NCBI RefSeq assembly: GCF_002795825.1 | Contig: NZ_CP018800.1 | Span: forward strand, 1,920,001-1,984,000 | From: Mariprofundus ferrinatatus | Lineage (GTDB): Bacteria > Pseudomonadota > Zetaproteobacteria > Mariprofundales > Mariprofundaceae | Direction of reading: 5' to 3' | Length of the DNA: 64,000 nt | The notes under the pieces: model-generated | Seen by the model: the letters and a program-made list of their open reading frames with translations, nothing else | What the model was told of the DNA's origin: nothing | Databases searched by the model: none | Position numbers and translations under genes: made by a program | In this document: positions 48,001 to 56,049 of the stretch, piece after piece | How positions within the stretch are numbered: position 1 is the first letter of the stretch | Layout: every line of letters starts with the position of its first letter

Positions 48001-49640
48001 GTGTCTTTGAGCGCAGTGCCAAACATATTCCGCTGAGCCCCAAACTCCGCAAGCTGCTTGCCACTGAAGAGAGTGCCCTTTCAGGCGAGGCGCTGATCCG
48101 GTCCATTCTTGCTGCCCCCGTCGACCTGCTCTACAACGGCGGCATCGGCACCTATATCAAGGCAAGCCGTGAGAGCCATGCCGACGTCCGCGATCCGGTT
48201 AACAATGCTGTTCGTATCGATGCGGCCGCACTTCGCTGCAAGGTTGTCAGTGAAGGGGGAAATCTGGGGCTCACACAGCGGGCACGTATTGAATATGCCG
48301 AGGCCGGCGGCATCATCAACACCGACGCGATGGATAATTCGGCCGGCGTGGACATGTCCGACCATGAGGTGAATCTCAAGATTCTGCTCTCCCGACAGTC
48401 AGGCCGGAACCTCTCTTTTGACGAGCGTAATGAACTGCTGAAAGAGCTTACCGATGCGGTCACCGAACAGTGCCTGCTGGATAACCTTCTGCAGTCGCGC
48501 TGCCTCACGCTGGCGGAACGCGCCGCCACCGCACATCCGCTGCGCCTGCGCCGCCTGCGCAACAACCTCAGCAGCCAGGGGTGGCTCGATGAGTCGGTTG
48601 CACCAAGGATTGACGAGGATGAGCTGCTGGCGCTCAGGCCTCAACTCTCGATCCTGCTCGGACAGGAGAAAAACCGCATCCATGCCAAGCTCAGCGAGGA
48701 GTCGTTTCACCAGAGCTGTGCTTTTAACAAGAAGCTGCTCAAACGCTATTTCCCCGAACCGCTGCACAGACGTTTTGCCATCAATTTCGAGCTGCATCCG
48801 CTCGCCTCGGAGATTATTCACACCGTGGCGACCAATCATGTCGTCAACCATTTCGGGCTCGGTGCCGTGCACCATCTCGAGACCATGGTCGACCACTCGG
48901 TCAGCGAGATTGTCGAGGCGCTGTTAATCAGTGAGTCGCTGCTCGATATAGAGCCACTGCGCGATGCAATCTGGCAGCAGGTCAGCACTCCCGAGCTGGC
49001 ATTGAGCCTTCAGCTTGAGCTGCAGGAGTACCTTCTCCACTTTACCGAAGAGCTGCTTCGCCTCTGTCCGGTCGAGCATCTCAACCAGGCGTGGGTCGAA
49101 AAACACAGCAAGGGCTTCTCCCACTTCCGCGACCTTCTGGCCGGCGATGAGGCGGAAGCAAGCGCCTCCGGGCTTGAGCCCGAAAAGGCAGTGCAACTTG
49201 CAGCCATGCCGGAACTGAGCCATGCCGCCTGCGCCCTGCACCTCTCATCCTCCCTGAACAAGACGCTGGCCCGCTGCCTCTCGGCGAACCGCATCTGCCT
49301 GCAGCTGTTGCCGATCCGACAGATGGAGGCGCAACTGCGCTCAAGGGATTGGGGTGAACCCGATGCACACAAACTGCGCCGCGAATGGCTGCACCGGCTT
49401 GTGATTCTGAAAGAGCGGGCAATCCGCCGCCTGCTCGATGTGCATGAGCCTGAGTTCGAAGCAACCGGCAGGGGGCTTTGGCACAATCACCACCTGTGGG
49501 AAACGGTTGCGCCTTACATGAATGGGGAAGATCGCGAGGGCAAGCCGGAAAAACAGGGCGAACAGCGCCGTGCCGAATCCCGCCGCATGCAGCTGTTGCT
49601 GGCACTCACCCGACTCGAATCCATCATCGATAACAGCTAA
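45063..49640 (+). CDS. gdhB: NAD-specific glutamate dehydrogenase, large type
   Basis: Interconverts glutamate and 2-oxoglutarate plus ammonia with NAD(H). At 1525 residues this is the very large GDH class of proteobacteria, with long N-terminal regulatory (ACT-like) segments and a dehydrogenase core. Core landmarks are IARGGLRFSDRP near 745, TGSKGGFVVRGG near 780, and the NAD site with GIGDMGGDVFGNGMLL near 920, followed by NRHIFLDPEPDP-like HRHIFLDPEPD. The start (ATG, weak ribosome site) is the first in the frame after radC's divergent start. The gene symbol is by family usage. Confidence 0.95.
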   Translation: MRHLRRQLIDLLDQARQQHRMDHVPMRLLAALVQDFYALLPRGKTKRVEMHSRTLTHGNLHRHIFTIRCPDQAFYLDAIKGYLLKRDIQPIGQQTMVAKMDCGPDGCMLELHKPDTHAEENFMFIALHISATVTPDIKPLKKDIMAILKAVDLSVNDFEPMRKFVAGSVAALMTDNSDAASLLDWINDNHFLYFGIFHTGHHLGVAKNSRVFERIAPELAEQLTTLAPATEIGIQWLSLSASSRYLYSAASVETVRISWRGKEGGIEEATVVGHFSRSARYANASYLPKLAGHWRELASDPLLQHSAFYRREIRTLFDRMPKRILLASKAGDWLEPLKAIIDLAGPMQLVARLIPVIEGNMDTLMITITSKRFGPHVMQHLLKSLNEAGQITYGYDDFGIGPHRIILIGIDRDSPAIRQQKLDELILGCITFWKDVARTEVMRHADIFDIPDTLNELEQIPPLYQELFPPEQFTRDLQMRKRVLHNGQTRVYVTPRAKATGDEVELHIYSLRQPSLGTLVDTIRAFGLDPVQESVVPFGRNPEHLHDDEGKCGCIHISSLVCKAPRHLDRDDALRLRRGLAQVLNGRADHDPVNALLISARLEIEAIAIVITLRSHLIQLLADAAKLPLSDMMLRNPAATAQLHGLFAARHHPDSDEGQLAEAQKSFSEAMSIIDNLSDDRWFRALAELVEASLRTNAFVRKEREAIGIKIEPGKLSYSPEPRPYREIFVHGVNVEGVHLRGGPIARGGLRFSDRPADFRTEVLELMRTQVVKNGQIVPTGSKGGFVVRGGSGASFVLDQYRAFIDTLLALTDNLDEGHVTPPAGIRIAQHDANDPYLVVAADKGTARFSDDANERAIHAGFWLGDAFASGGRHGYDHKKVGITARGAWVCVAHHFAKLGVDAYTDPISCVGIGDMGGDVFGNGMLLNPELRLIAAFNHRHIFLDPEPDPKRSFAERKRLFEGMGGWESYDRKLISEGGGVFERSAKHIPLSPKLRKLLATEESALSGEALIRSILAAPVDLLYNGGIGTYIKASRESHADVRDPVNNAVRIDAAALRCKVVSEGGNLGLTQRARIEYAEAGGIINTDAMDNSAGVDMSDHEVNLKILLSRQSGRNLSFDERNELLKELTDAVTEQCLLDNLLQSRCLTLAERAATAHPLRLRRLRNNLSSQGWLDESVAPRIDEDELLALRPQLSILLGQEKNRIHAKLSEESFHQSCAFNKKLLKRYFPEPLHRRFAINFELHPLASEIIHTVATNHVVNHFGLGAVHHLETMVDHSVSEIVEALLISESLLDIEPLRDAIWQQVSTPELALSLQLELQEYLLHFTEELLRLCPVEHLNQAWVEKHSKGFSHFRDLLAGDEAEASASGLEPEKAVQLAAMPELSHAACALHLSSSLNKTLARCLSANRICLQLLPIRQMEAQLRSRDWGEPDAHKLRREWLHRLVILKERAIRRLLDVHEPEFEATGRGLWHNHHLWETVAPYMNGEDREGKPEKQGEQRRAESRRMQLLLALTRLESIIDNS

Positions 49641-49684
49641 ACCCTGAGATTCAGGCCAACTTCGGAGGAAGTGTCATACTCCTT

Positions 49685-49724
49685 GGTTCGAATCCTGCTC
49701 GGGGAACCGGGCAGGGCCCGAACC
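49685..49724. other. Long GNRA-capped hairpin between gdhB and the DUF924 gene
   Basis: GGTTCG (49685-49690) pairs with CGAACC (49719-49724). Inside a small internal loop, CCTGCTCGG pairs with CCGGGCAGG (one G-U) around a GGAA tetraloop. The hairpin touches the last base of the convergent DUF924 stop codon. There is no T-tract. GGTTCGAATCC here mimics a tRNA T-arm, but the stem explains it better. Confidence 0.6.
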
Positions 49725-50272
49725 TAGAAGGATGAACCGGGCTGGGTGAGGAATTCGATCTCTTCGGGGGTGGATTCGCGGCCGAGAATGGCGTTGCGGT
49801 GAGGATAACGACCGAAGCGGTCGATGATCATCTTGTGTTTGATCTCAAACTCAAGGTTGAACTCAAGGCCCGGCTGATCAAAGAGCTTCACTGCCTGCAT
49901 ATGAATCGCCATTGATTCGCTGTGCATATAGGGCATGTAGAAGAAGTTGCGCTCCGGGATATCCACCTCCTGGTCGGCGCCGATACGTACCGACTCCTGT
50001 GCCAGAACAAGCGCCATCCCGTCAAAGGCAAAAGCATTCGGGGTGTCGCGATGGATGTTCCTTGAGAACTGATCGAGCACAATGATCTCGGCCAATCGAC
50101 CCACTGCGGTTTCGCGCCAGTCGTAGAGCTTGGCGGCGGCGGCATCACGGTGCAGTTCGCCGAAACGCGCTTCGATTCCCCGGTCAAGCGCCTCGTCTTT
50201 CACCCACCACTGGCGCGGCTCTAACTCCGCAAACCAGAACTGGAGAACATCAATCGCACCTGCACTACTCAT
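49724..50272 (-). CDS. DUF924 family protein
   Basis: The 182-residue product matches the DUF924 family: VLQFWFAELEPRQWWVKDEALD opening, IIVLDQFSRNIHRDTPNAFAFD and the FFYMPYMHSESMAIHMQAVKLF and RYPHRNAILGRES blocks. The family has a helical TPR-like fold and no established function. Its start overlaps the pyrK stop by four bases, making it the last gene of the pyr chain. Confidence 0.88.
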   Translation of the reverse strand: MSSAGAIDVLQFWFAELEPRQWWVKDEALDRGIEARFGELHRDAAAAKLYDWRETAVGRLAEIIVLDQFSRNIHRDTPNAFAFDGMALVLAQESVRIGADQEVDIPERNFFYMPYMHSESMAIHMQAVKLFDQPGLEFNLEFEIKHKMIIDRFGRYPHRNAILGRESTPEEIEFLTQPGSSF

Positions 50273-51141
50273 GCAAATTCGGGAAGCAGCCCTGCCTCGA
50301 ACACCGGCCCGTCAACGCAGACACGGCGATACTTCTCTTCGCCCGCCTCAATGGTTTTGACCACACAGCCGGCGCAACCGCCGATGCCGCAGGCCATGTG
50401 CTCCTCAAGGCTCAAATAGGTCGGCAGATCAAACTCGCGACCGACCCGCGCCACCGCATGCAGCATCGGGTGCGGACCGCACGAGAGCAGCACGCAACGG
50501 CTGCGCTCCGCCTCATCAAGGGCTGCCAGGTAGTCGCGTGCAAGGTTCGGCACATGCCCCTCGTAGCATCCGTAGAGCCCTGCATTGGAGGCAAGACGCG
50601 ACGGAATACCTCGCTCCTCAAGCGAACGGATTGCCAGAATCGCGTTGCCGCTCACGCCCGGGAGCAGCATCGTCGACGGCTTCAGCGCAAACGGGAATTC
50701 AACTTCTGAACCGGCAAAGACCACACAATCGCTTTCACCGTAAATACTCATGGCGGCAAAAATCATCGGCGGAATACCAACTCCGCCGCCGACCAGCACA
50801 TAACGCCTTGAGCTGTCCGAGAGATCGAATGGCCGGCCGATCGGTCCGAGCATCGGAATGGTGTCGCCCACCTTGCGCCCGGAGAGCAGCTGCGTTCCCT
50901 CACCGATCGCCTTGTACAGCAGATCGACGGTGCCACGCTCGGGATCGGTGAGCATGATCGAGATCGGGCGGCGCAGTGGCCTCTCATCGGATACGCGCAG
51001 GTGCACAAACTGCCCAGGCTTCGCTTTGGCAGCCGTTTTCGGCGCCAGAACCCTGAGCACAAACTGATCGCCCGGATGGCCGACATGCGCCAGCACTTCG
51101 GCCTGTTCTTCAAAAATGGTTCCGTGATGTTCGTTAGCCAC
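50269..51141 (-). CDS. pyrK: Dihydroorotate dehydrogenase electron-transfer subunit
   Basis: PyrK carries FAD and a 2Fe-2S cluster and passes electrons from dihydroorotate to NAD+ in class 1B enzymes. The 290-residue product has RPISI (flavin motif), GGGVGIPPM and the terminal cluster pattern CGIGGCAGC plus a later Cys (RRVCVDGPVF). The GTG at 51141 has AAGGGG six bases upstream and overlaps the pyrC end by eight bases. No pyrD is in the window, so the partner is elsewhere or another protein. Confidence 0.88.
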   Translation of the reverse strand: MANEHHGTIFEEQAEVLAHVGHPGDQFVLRVLAPKTAAKAKPGQFVHLRVSDERPLRRPISIMLTDPERGTVDLLYKAIGEGTQLLSGRKVGDTIPMLGPIGRPFDLSDSSRRYVLVGGGVGIPPMIFAAMSIYGESDCVVFAGSEVEFPFALKPSTMLLPGVSGNAILAIRSLEERGIPSRLASNAGLYGCYEGHVPNLARDYLAALDEAERSRCVLLSCGPHPMLHAVARVGREFDLPTYLSLEEHMACGIGGCAGCVVKTIEAGEEKYRRVCVDGPVFEAGLLPEFA

Positions 51142-52423
51142 GTACTTCCCCTTCCGCGAACACAAGCCGTCCCGCTTTCACTGTATGGGTGACGCGACCA
51201 GTCATCTCTTTGCCGTGCCACGGTGTATTCTTGCCCTTGGAGACCATCTTCTCGCGATCCACGGTCCACTTCGCGTCGGCATCAAAGATGGTGATGTCGG
51301 CTTCTGCCCCCACCGAAAGGGTGCCGGCATCGAGGTTCAGCAGACGGGCCGGATTGCAGGTCATCTTGGCAATCATCTCACTCATCGTAAGTACACCGCC
51401 ACGTACCAGGTCAAGTGATACCGGCAGCATCGTCTCGAGTCCGACAATACCGAATGCGGCACAGGAGAGACCACAGCGTTTGTCATCCTCATGGTGCGGG
51501 GCATGGTCGGTGGCGATCACCGCGATGGTACCGTCGCGCAACCCCTCGATCACCGCCTGACGATCTGCTTCGGTGCGCAGCGGCGGGCTCATCTTGGCAT
51601 CGGAGTTGTATCCCAGCACCTCCTCCTCGGTGAGTGCGAAGTGGTGCGGCGCCGCCTCGGTGGAGACCTTCAGCCCCTCTTTCTGCGCCTGCCGGATCAG
51701 CGCTACGCCGCCCTTGGTGGAGATATGGGCAACGTGATAGCGGGCGTCGGATAGGCGCGCAAGCATGATGTCGCGGGCGATCATTGAATCCTCGCCTGCA
51801 GCCGGCATACCAGAGACACCCAGCTGGGTGGAGATCCACCCCTCGTTGATTGCGCCCCCCGCCGTCAGCTCTTTCTCTTCGGCGTGCTGGATCACCATGA
51901 ACCCGAAGCTTGAAGCATATTCGAGCGCCTTGCGCATCACACCCGCATGCCAGATCGGCATGCCATCATCTGAGAACGCGACACAGCCTGCGCGGGTAAG
52001 CTCACGCATCTCGGTCAGCTCCTTGCCGTCGAGGTTTTTGGTCACCGCACCGATCGGATGCACGTTACAGAGGTTGACCTGTCTGGCGCGCTCGATGATC
52101 TGGCGGGCAATGCCGGCATGATCAATGTGCGGACCGGTATTGGGCATGCAGCAGATTGAAGTCACGCCGCCGGCCACCGCCGCACGGGAGCCGGACTCGA
52201 TATCCTCTTTCCACTCCTGCCCCGGTTCGCGCAGATGCACATGCATATCGATCAGGCCGGGACAGACGATCTTCCCGTCGGCATCGATCTCTTCATCTGC
52301 CTGGCCGTCGTAAGCGCCGATGACGGCCACTTTGCCATCTTTGACCCAGAGATTGGCGACCTCATCAATGCCGTTGGCCGGATCGATGATATGTCCGTTC
52401 TTTATCAACAGTGTGCTGCTCAT
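51134..52423 (-). CDS. pyrC: Dihydroorotase, class I
   Basis: Cyclises carbamoyl aspartate to dihydroorotate. The 429-residue product has the zinc motif DMHVHLREPGQE, a FSDDGMPI motif, and ATDHAPHHEDDK with the third set of metal ligands. It overlaps pyrB by four bases and pyrK by eight. Confidence 0.95.
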   Translation of the reverse strand: MSSTLLIKNGHIIDPANGIDEVANLWVKDGKVAVIGAYDGQADEEIDADGKIVCPGLIDMHVHLREPGQEWKEDIESGSRAAVAGGVTSICCMPNTGPHIDHAGIARQIIERARQVNLCNVHPIGAVTKNLDGKELTEMRELTRAGCVAFSDDGMPIWHAGVMRKALEYASSFGFMVIQHAEEKELTAGGAINEGWISTQLGVSGMPAAGEDSMIARDIMLARLSDARYHVAHISTKGGVALIRQAQKEGLKVSTEAAPHHFALTEEEVLGYNSDAKMSPPLRTEADRQAVIEGLRDGTIAVIATDHAPHHEDDKRCGLSCAAFGIVGLETMLPVSLDLVRGGVLTMSEMIAKMTCNPARLLNLDAGTLSVGAEADITIFDADAKWTVDREKMVSKGKNTPWHGKEMTGRVTHTVKAGRLVFAEGEVRG

Positions 52424-53421
52424 AACAGTGTCCTCTGTGCCTGCATCGCTTCATCCGCCAGCTGTTTTTTACTGCTTGCCGGGCCCTTCTTCTCCTCTGT
52501 CTGCCCGCCGCACAGTGCTGTCAGCACAGCCATGCGCACGGCCACCCCGTGCTCAACCTGCTGCAGCACATGGCTCTTCACCGAATCGGCCACGTCGGTA
52601 GCGATCTCCACGCCTCGGTTCATCGGCCCGGGATGCATGACAATGCAGTCGGAACCTGCAGCCTTCAGGCGTCTGGCGTTCAGTCCGTAAGCCTCGTGAT
52701 ACTCGCGCACTGACGGAAATGCACAGTTATCGGTCAGCCGCTCAGTCTGCACACGCAGCATGTAGACCGCATCACTACCCGGCAGTGCCGCATCGAAATC
52801 GTGGTAGACCTCGCATCCGTAGCGCTCGATCTGGGCAGGCAGCAGCGTCTTCGGCGCCACCACCCGCATGGTGTAGCCGAGCTTTCTGGCAGCCAGAAGG
52901 TGTGAACGGGCAACGCGCGAGTGCGCGATATCGCCGACGATGGTGATCACCTTGCCGGCGGGTGAACCCCACACCTGTTTCAGCGTCAGCAGGTCGGTGA
53001 GAATCTGTGTCGGATGCTCATGCGCCCCGTCGCCGGCATTCACCAGGGCAGTGTTCGGCAGGTAGTCGGCAAGAAACTGACAGGTGCCTGCCAGCGAGTG
53101 GCGAATCACCAGCACATGCGGCTGCATGGCTGCCAGGGTCATACCTGTATCGAGCAGGCTCTCCCCCTTCTTGGTGGCGCTGGTCGAGGCGGAGATATTG
53201 ATCACATCAGCCGAGAGCCGTTTGCCGGCCAACTCAAAACTGGTACGTGTACGTGTCGAATTCTCGAAGAAGAGGTTGATCACCGTTTTGCCGCGCAGCG
53301 TCGGGGCTTTTTTCAGCGGTCGCCGGTTGATATCGATAAAAGAGTCGCCGAGGTTGACCAGATATTCAATCTGCTCCCGGTCAAGCTCGGCAATGCCGAA
53401 GAGATGTTTCAGCGCGTTCAT
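52420..53421 (-). CDS. pyrB: Aspartate carbamoyltransferase
   Basis: Joins carbamoyl phosphate and aspartate. The 333-residue product has the carbamoyl phosphate loop NSTRTRTSFE, HPTQILTDLLTL and MHPGPMNRGVEI. The catalytic subunit stands without a regulatory pyrI, as with PyrB-PyrC complexes of some bacteria. It overlaps pyrR and pyrC by four bases. Confidence 0.96.
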   Translation of the reverse strand: MNALKHLFGIAELDREQIEYLVNLGDSFIDINRRPLKKAPTLRGKTVINLFFENSTRTRTSFELAGKRLSADVINISASTSATKKGESLLDTGMTLAAMQPHVLVIRHSLAGTCQFLADYLPNTALVNAGDGAHEHPTQILTDLLTLKQVWGSPAGKVITIVGDIAHSRVARSHLLAARKLGYTMRVVAPKTLLPAQIERYGCEVYHDFDAALPGSDAVYMLRVQTERLTDNCAFPSVREYHEAYGLNARRLKAAGSDCIVMHPGPMNRGVEIATDVADSVKSHVLQQVEHGVAVRMAVLTALCGGQTEEKKGPASSKKQLADEAMQAQRTLL

Positions 53422-53930
53422 GGTTTCACCTGCCTCTGCTCAATAATCCACGCAGCATCCGTCACCAGTTCTATGGTGCAGTCTGCGGGCGCCTCGATGC
53501 TCAGCCCCACACTTTCGGCGGCAATCGGCAGCTGCCTGCCGCCGCGATCCACCAGCACGGCCAGGCGAATCGCTGCCGGCCGGCCGTAATCGAAAATCTC
53601 GTCCATGGCGGCACGGATGGTGCGACCGGAGTAGAGGACATCGTCGACCAGCCATATCTCCTTGCCGGCAACATCGAACGGAAGTTCGCTGCGGCGTACC
53701 AGCGGATGTGGAGCGATGGTGTCGAGATCGTCACGGTAGAAGCTGATATCGAGATTGCCGCGTTCAACACTTACACCGCGCGATTCAAGGCGGCCCTGAA
53801 TCGCATCGGCCACTTCGGCACCGCCGCTATGGATACCTACCAGATAGACTTCATCGCCTGAGATTGCGCTACTCATCATATCCAGAGCGGCTTCGACCGC
53901 CCGGTTATCAAACAGAATCGGGGAACTCAT
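53418..53930 (-). CDS. pyrR: Pyrimidine regulator/uracil phosphoribosyltransferase
   Basis: PyrR binds pyr mRNA with UMP and can also be a uracil phosphoribosyltransferase. The 170-residue product has the PRPP loop LVDDVLYSGRTIRAAMDEI and GIHSGGAEVA. No PyrR-type anti-antiterminator could be picked out in the leader at 55104-55181. It overlaps ruvX by four bases upstream and pyrB by four downstream. The ORF extension to 54056 is rejected as it lies inside ruvX. Confidence 0.92.
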   Translation of the reverse strand: MSSPILFDNRAVEAALDMMSSAISGDEVYLVGIHSGGAEVADAIQGRLESRGVSVERGNLDISFYRDDLDTIAPHPLVRRSELPFDVAGKEIWLVDDVLYSGRTIRAAMDEIFDYGRPAAIRLAVLVDRGGRQLPIAAESVGLSIEAPADCTIELVTDAAWIIEQRQVKP

Positions 53931-54439
53931 GGTTTCAACTCCGGATGTGCCGAGAGAAAGTCCTCCAGAATCACGGCCGCAGCCGTCTGGTCGATCTTCT
54001 CCCGCACCTTTTTCTCGTTCAATCCCTGTGCATAGAGACGCTCTTTGGCTGTCCACGTGGAAAGGCGCTCATCCTGAAAGATGACCGGCAGATCAACACT
54101 CTGTTTCAGCTGAGCAACCGCTCTGCGTGCATCCTCTGCCTGAACCCCTTCGGTGCCATCCATATTCCTGGGCAGCCCCGCCACGACTCCCTGCGAACCG
54201 TATTCACGAATCAGTTTTGCGAGCTGTTTCGGCCAGGCCTGATCATTGCGATGCAGGAAGGTGACCCCGCGGCAGGAGATACCGAGCCGGTCGCAAACAG
54301 CCACGCCGATACGCTTCATGCCGATATCGAGTGAAATCAGCGGCAGGGTAAAATGTTCAGGCAGTGAATTTGAAAAGGAGGGCTCTGCTGCAGGACCGAG
54401 CGTCACGGAATCAGTGGTTGAGCAGGATGCGGCTTTCAT
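53927..54439 (-). CDS. ruvX: Holliday junction resolvase-like YqgF/RuvX
   Basis: RNase H-fold protein that in E. coli acts in pre-16S rRNA processing. The 170-residue product has SLDIGMKRIGVAV (with the first Asp), GLPRNMDGTEG and DERLSTWTAKE-type motif. The assigned ATG lies inside the end of the FNR-like gene; family members usually begin nearer residue 30, so the true start may be later. It overlaps pyrR by four bases. Confidence 0.93.
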   Translation of the reverse strand: MKAASCSTTDSVTLGPAAEPSFSNSLPEHFTLPLISLDIGMKRIGVAVCDRLGISCRGVTFLHRNDQAWPKQLAKLIREYGSQGVVAGLPRNMDGTEGVQAEDARRAVAQLKQSVDLPVIFQDERLSTWTAKERLYAQGLNEKKVREKIDQTAAAVILEDFLSAHPELKP

Positions 54440-55103
54440 TAAAGCCGAGATTCTGCAGCGTTTCCGTGCATGCGTCCACCATTGCGCTCATGCCGGCAAG
54501 GCAGGCCACCGCATGGGTTCCGTCCGGCGCATCGGCCATGAGTGCGTGCTGCACATAGCCGATCGGCCCGTCCCAGCTCTCGTGACCGATCTCCAGCGTA
54601 ATGGAGACCTCGATATCGTGGCGGGCAAGCTCGGCAAGCTCCTCGGTCAGCAGCTGATGCATCTCCGTCAGGAAGCCGGCATAGATCACCACCTTCCCGT
54701 AATCATCACGGTGACGGATAATATTGTGCCAGACACTGCGAAGCGGAGCGATACCGGTACCCACACCGACAAGGTAGACATCATTACCCTTGAAGGGGGA
54801 GAGGTCGAAGCCTTTGCCCATCGGCCCCTCCACTTCCAGGATGGTGCCCGGTTTTACACCGCAGAGATAAGCGGACAGCGGCCCTGCATTTTTGACAAAA
54901 AACTCAAAGGACTCCGGCTCGTCGGGGCTCGATGCGATGGCAAAAAAACCAGGGGCCGGCTCGTTGACCTTGGGGATTCCGATGCGCACATACTGGCCCG
55001 GAAGAAAAGTCGAGAGCTTCCCGCGCAGCGGCTCAAGCGACAGGTGAACAACGGTATCATTGCAGTCAGGATCGGTGATGAGGATATTTTCTTTCACGCG
55101 CAT
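54411..55103 (-). CDS. Ferredoxin-NADP reductase-like flavoprotein
   Basis: The 230-residue product has the FNR fold: FAD-binding PGQYVRIGIP and FFAIASSP, then the NAD(P) site VYLVGVGTGIAPLRS. No terminal iron-sulphur cysteines are seen, unlike PyrK. The ATG at 55103 lacks a clear ribosome site; a GTG at 55127 has GGAGG eleven bases upstream and is an alternative. First gene of the pyr chain, divergent from prmA. Its role (possible electron partner for the pyr pathway) is inference. Confidence 0.78.
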   Translation of the reverse strand: MRVKENILITDPDCNDTVVHLSLEPLRGKLSTFLPGQYVRIGIPKVNEPAPGFFAIASSPDEPESFEFFVKNAGPLSAYLCGVKPGTILEVEGPMGKGFDLSPFKGNDVYLVGVGTGIAPLRSVWHNIIRHRDDYGKVVIYAGFLTEMHQLLTEELAELARHDIEVSITLEIGHESWDGPIGYVQHALMADAPDGTHAVACLAGMSAMVDACTETLQNLGFNESRILLNH

Positions 55104-55181
55104 GCGATATGTAGAAGAGTTCTGCACTTGGAAAATGACCTCCGGAATCAGGAGGGCTATTGCAACGAAGGGGAGCAGAAG

Positions 55182-56033
55182 ATGCAAGCATCAAAATGCC
55201 TTGAACTGAAAATAACGGCCAGCGCGCTCTCAGAAGAGGCATTTGAACTGCTCGCTGCAGCACTCAATGCCCTCGGCACGGCTGAAGAGACCGATGCCGA
55301 TTCCGGCATGACCGATCGCATCGCATGGATCGCCATCGAAGATGATGAGGCCCCACTCAGGAGCAAGATATTAGAGGCATGCCAGAGGCAGGGCATTGCC
55401 GATGAAGCAGTAACACTCTCGACACTGGAACAGCAGAACTGGGAGACCGCCTGGCAGAAGGAGTGGCAGGCGATGGAGATCGGCGAAAACCTGTGTGTAC
55501 GCCCCTCATTCTGTGCGGCTCCGAATGATGGCCGCGTCGACATTGTTCTCGACCCCGGCATGGCCTTCGGCACCGGCACCCACCCGACCACACAACTCTG
55601 CCTTGAGGCGGTTGAGCGCATCTGCAAAGAGAGGCCGCCGGCAACCCTGCTCGATATGGGCGCAGGCTCAGGCATTCTTGCCATTGCCGCCCTGAAGCTT
55701 GGCGCGGGATCGGCTCTGACTGTTGATATGGAAGAGGAGTCGGTCGAAGCGTGCCTTACCAATGCCGAAATCAATGGTGTCTCGCTGACCTCCCTGCTCG
55801 ACGATACGCCGCCCGAGGCGAAGTTCGACCTCGTGGTTGCGAATATTCTGGCTGGCCCACTGGTCTGGATGGCCAGAGAGCTCGCCCCATGCGTCGGCCA
55901 GCGGCTGGTGCTTTCGGGCCTGCTGACCACGCAGGTGGATGATGTCGCCGAGGCCTATATCAGAGAAGGACTGCTGGAAGTTCGCCGTGATGCCCGGGGC
56001 GAGTGGGCATCCGTGGAGTTCATCCCCGCATAA
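55182..56033 (+). CDS. prmA: Ribosomal protein L11 methyltransferase
   Basis: Trimethylates L11. The 283-residue product has an N-terminal substrate-recognition domain and the AdoMet site LLDMGAGSGILAIAALKLGA, followed by VVANILAGPL. The DPGMAFGTGTHPTT motif is diagnostic of PrmA. The ATG at 55182 has GGGGAG six bases upstream; the long upstream reading frame is antisense to the FNR-like gene and ruvX. Convergent with tamB. Confidence 0.96.
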   Translation: MQASKCLELKITASALSEEAFELLAAALNALGTAEETDADSGMTDRIAWIAIEDDEAPLRSKILEACQRQGIADEAVTLSTLEQQNWETAWQKEWQAMEIGENLCVRPSFCAAPNDGRVDIVLDPGMAFGTGTHPTTQLCLEAVERICKERPPATLLDMGAGSGILAIAALKLGAGSALTVDMEEESVEACLTNAEINGVSLTSLLDDTPPEAKFDLVVANILAGPLVWMARELAPCVGQRLVLSGLLTTQVDDVAEAYIREGLLEVRRDARGEWASVEFIPA

Positions 56034-56049
56034 TCATGTTGGGCCCGGT

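Noticed and set aside
45063-49640. Large antisense frames opposite gdhB (for example 46212-46988)
   Set aside because: High third-position GC leaves long antisense frames open; none shows a family motif.
49685-49696. tRNA T-arm-like GGTTCGAATCC after gdhB
   Set aside because: No D-arm, anticodon arm or acceptor partner is present, and the bases form part of a longer hairpin.
54246-55181. Long plus-strand reading frame continuing into prmA
   Set aside because: It is antisense to ruvX and the FNR-like gene, whose motifs are clear, and the prmA homology and ribosome site start at 55182.
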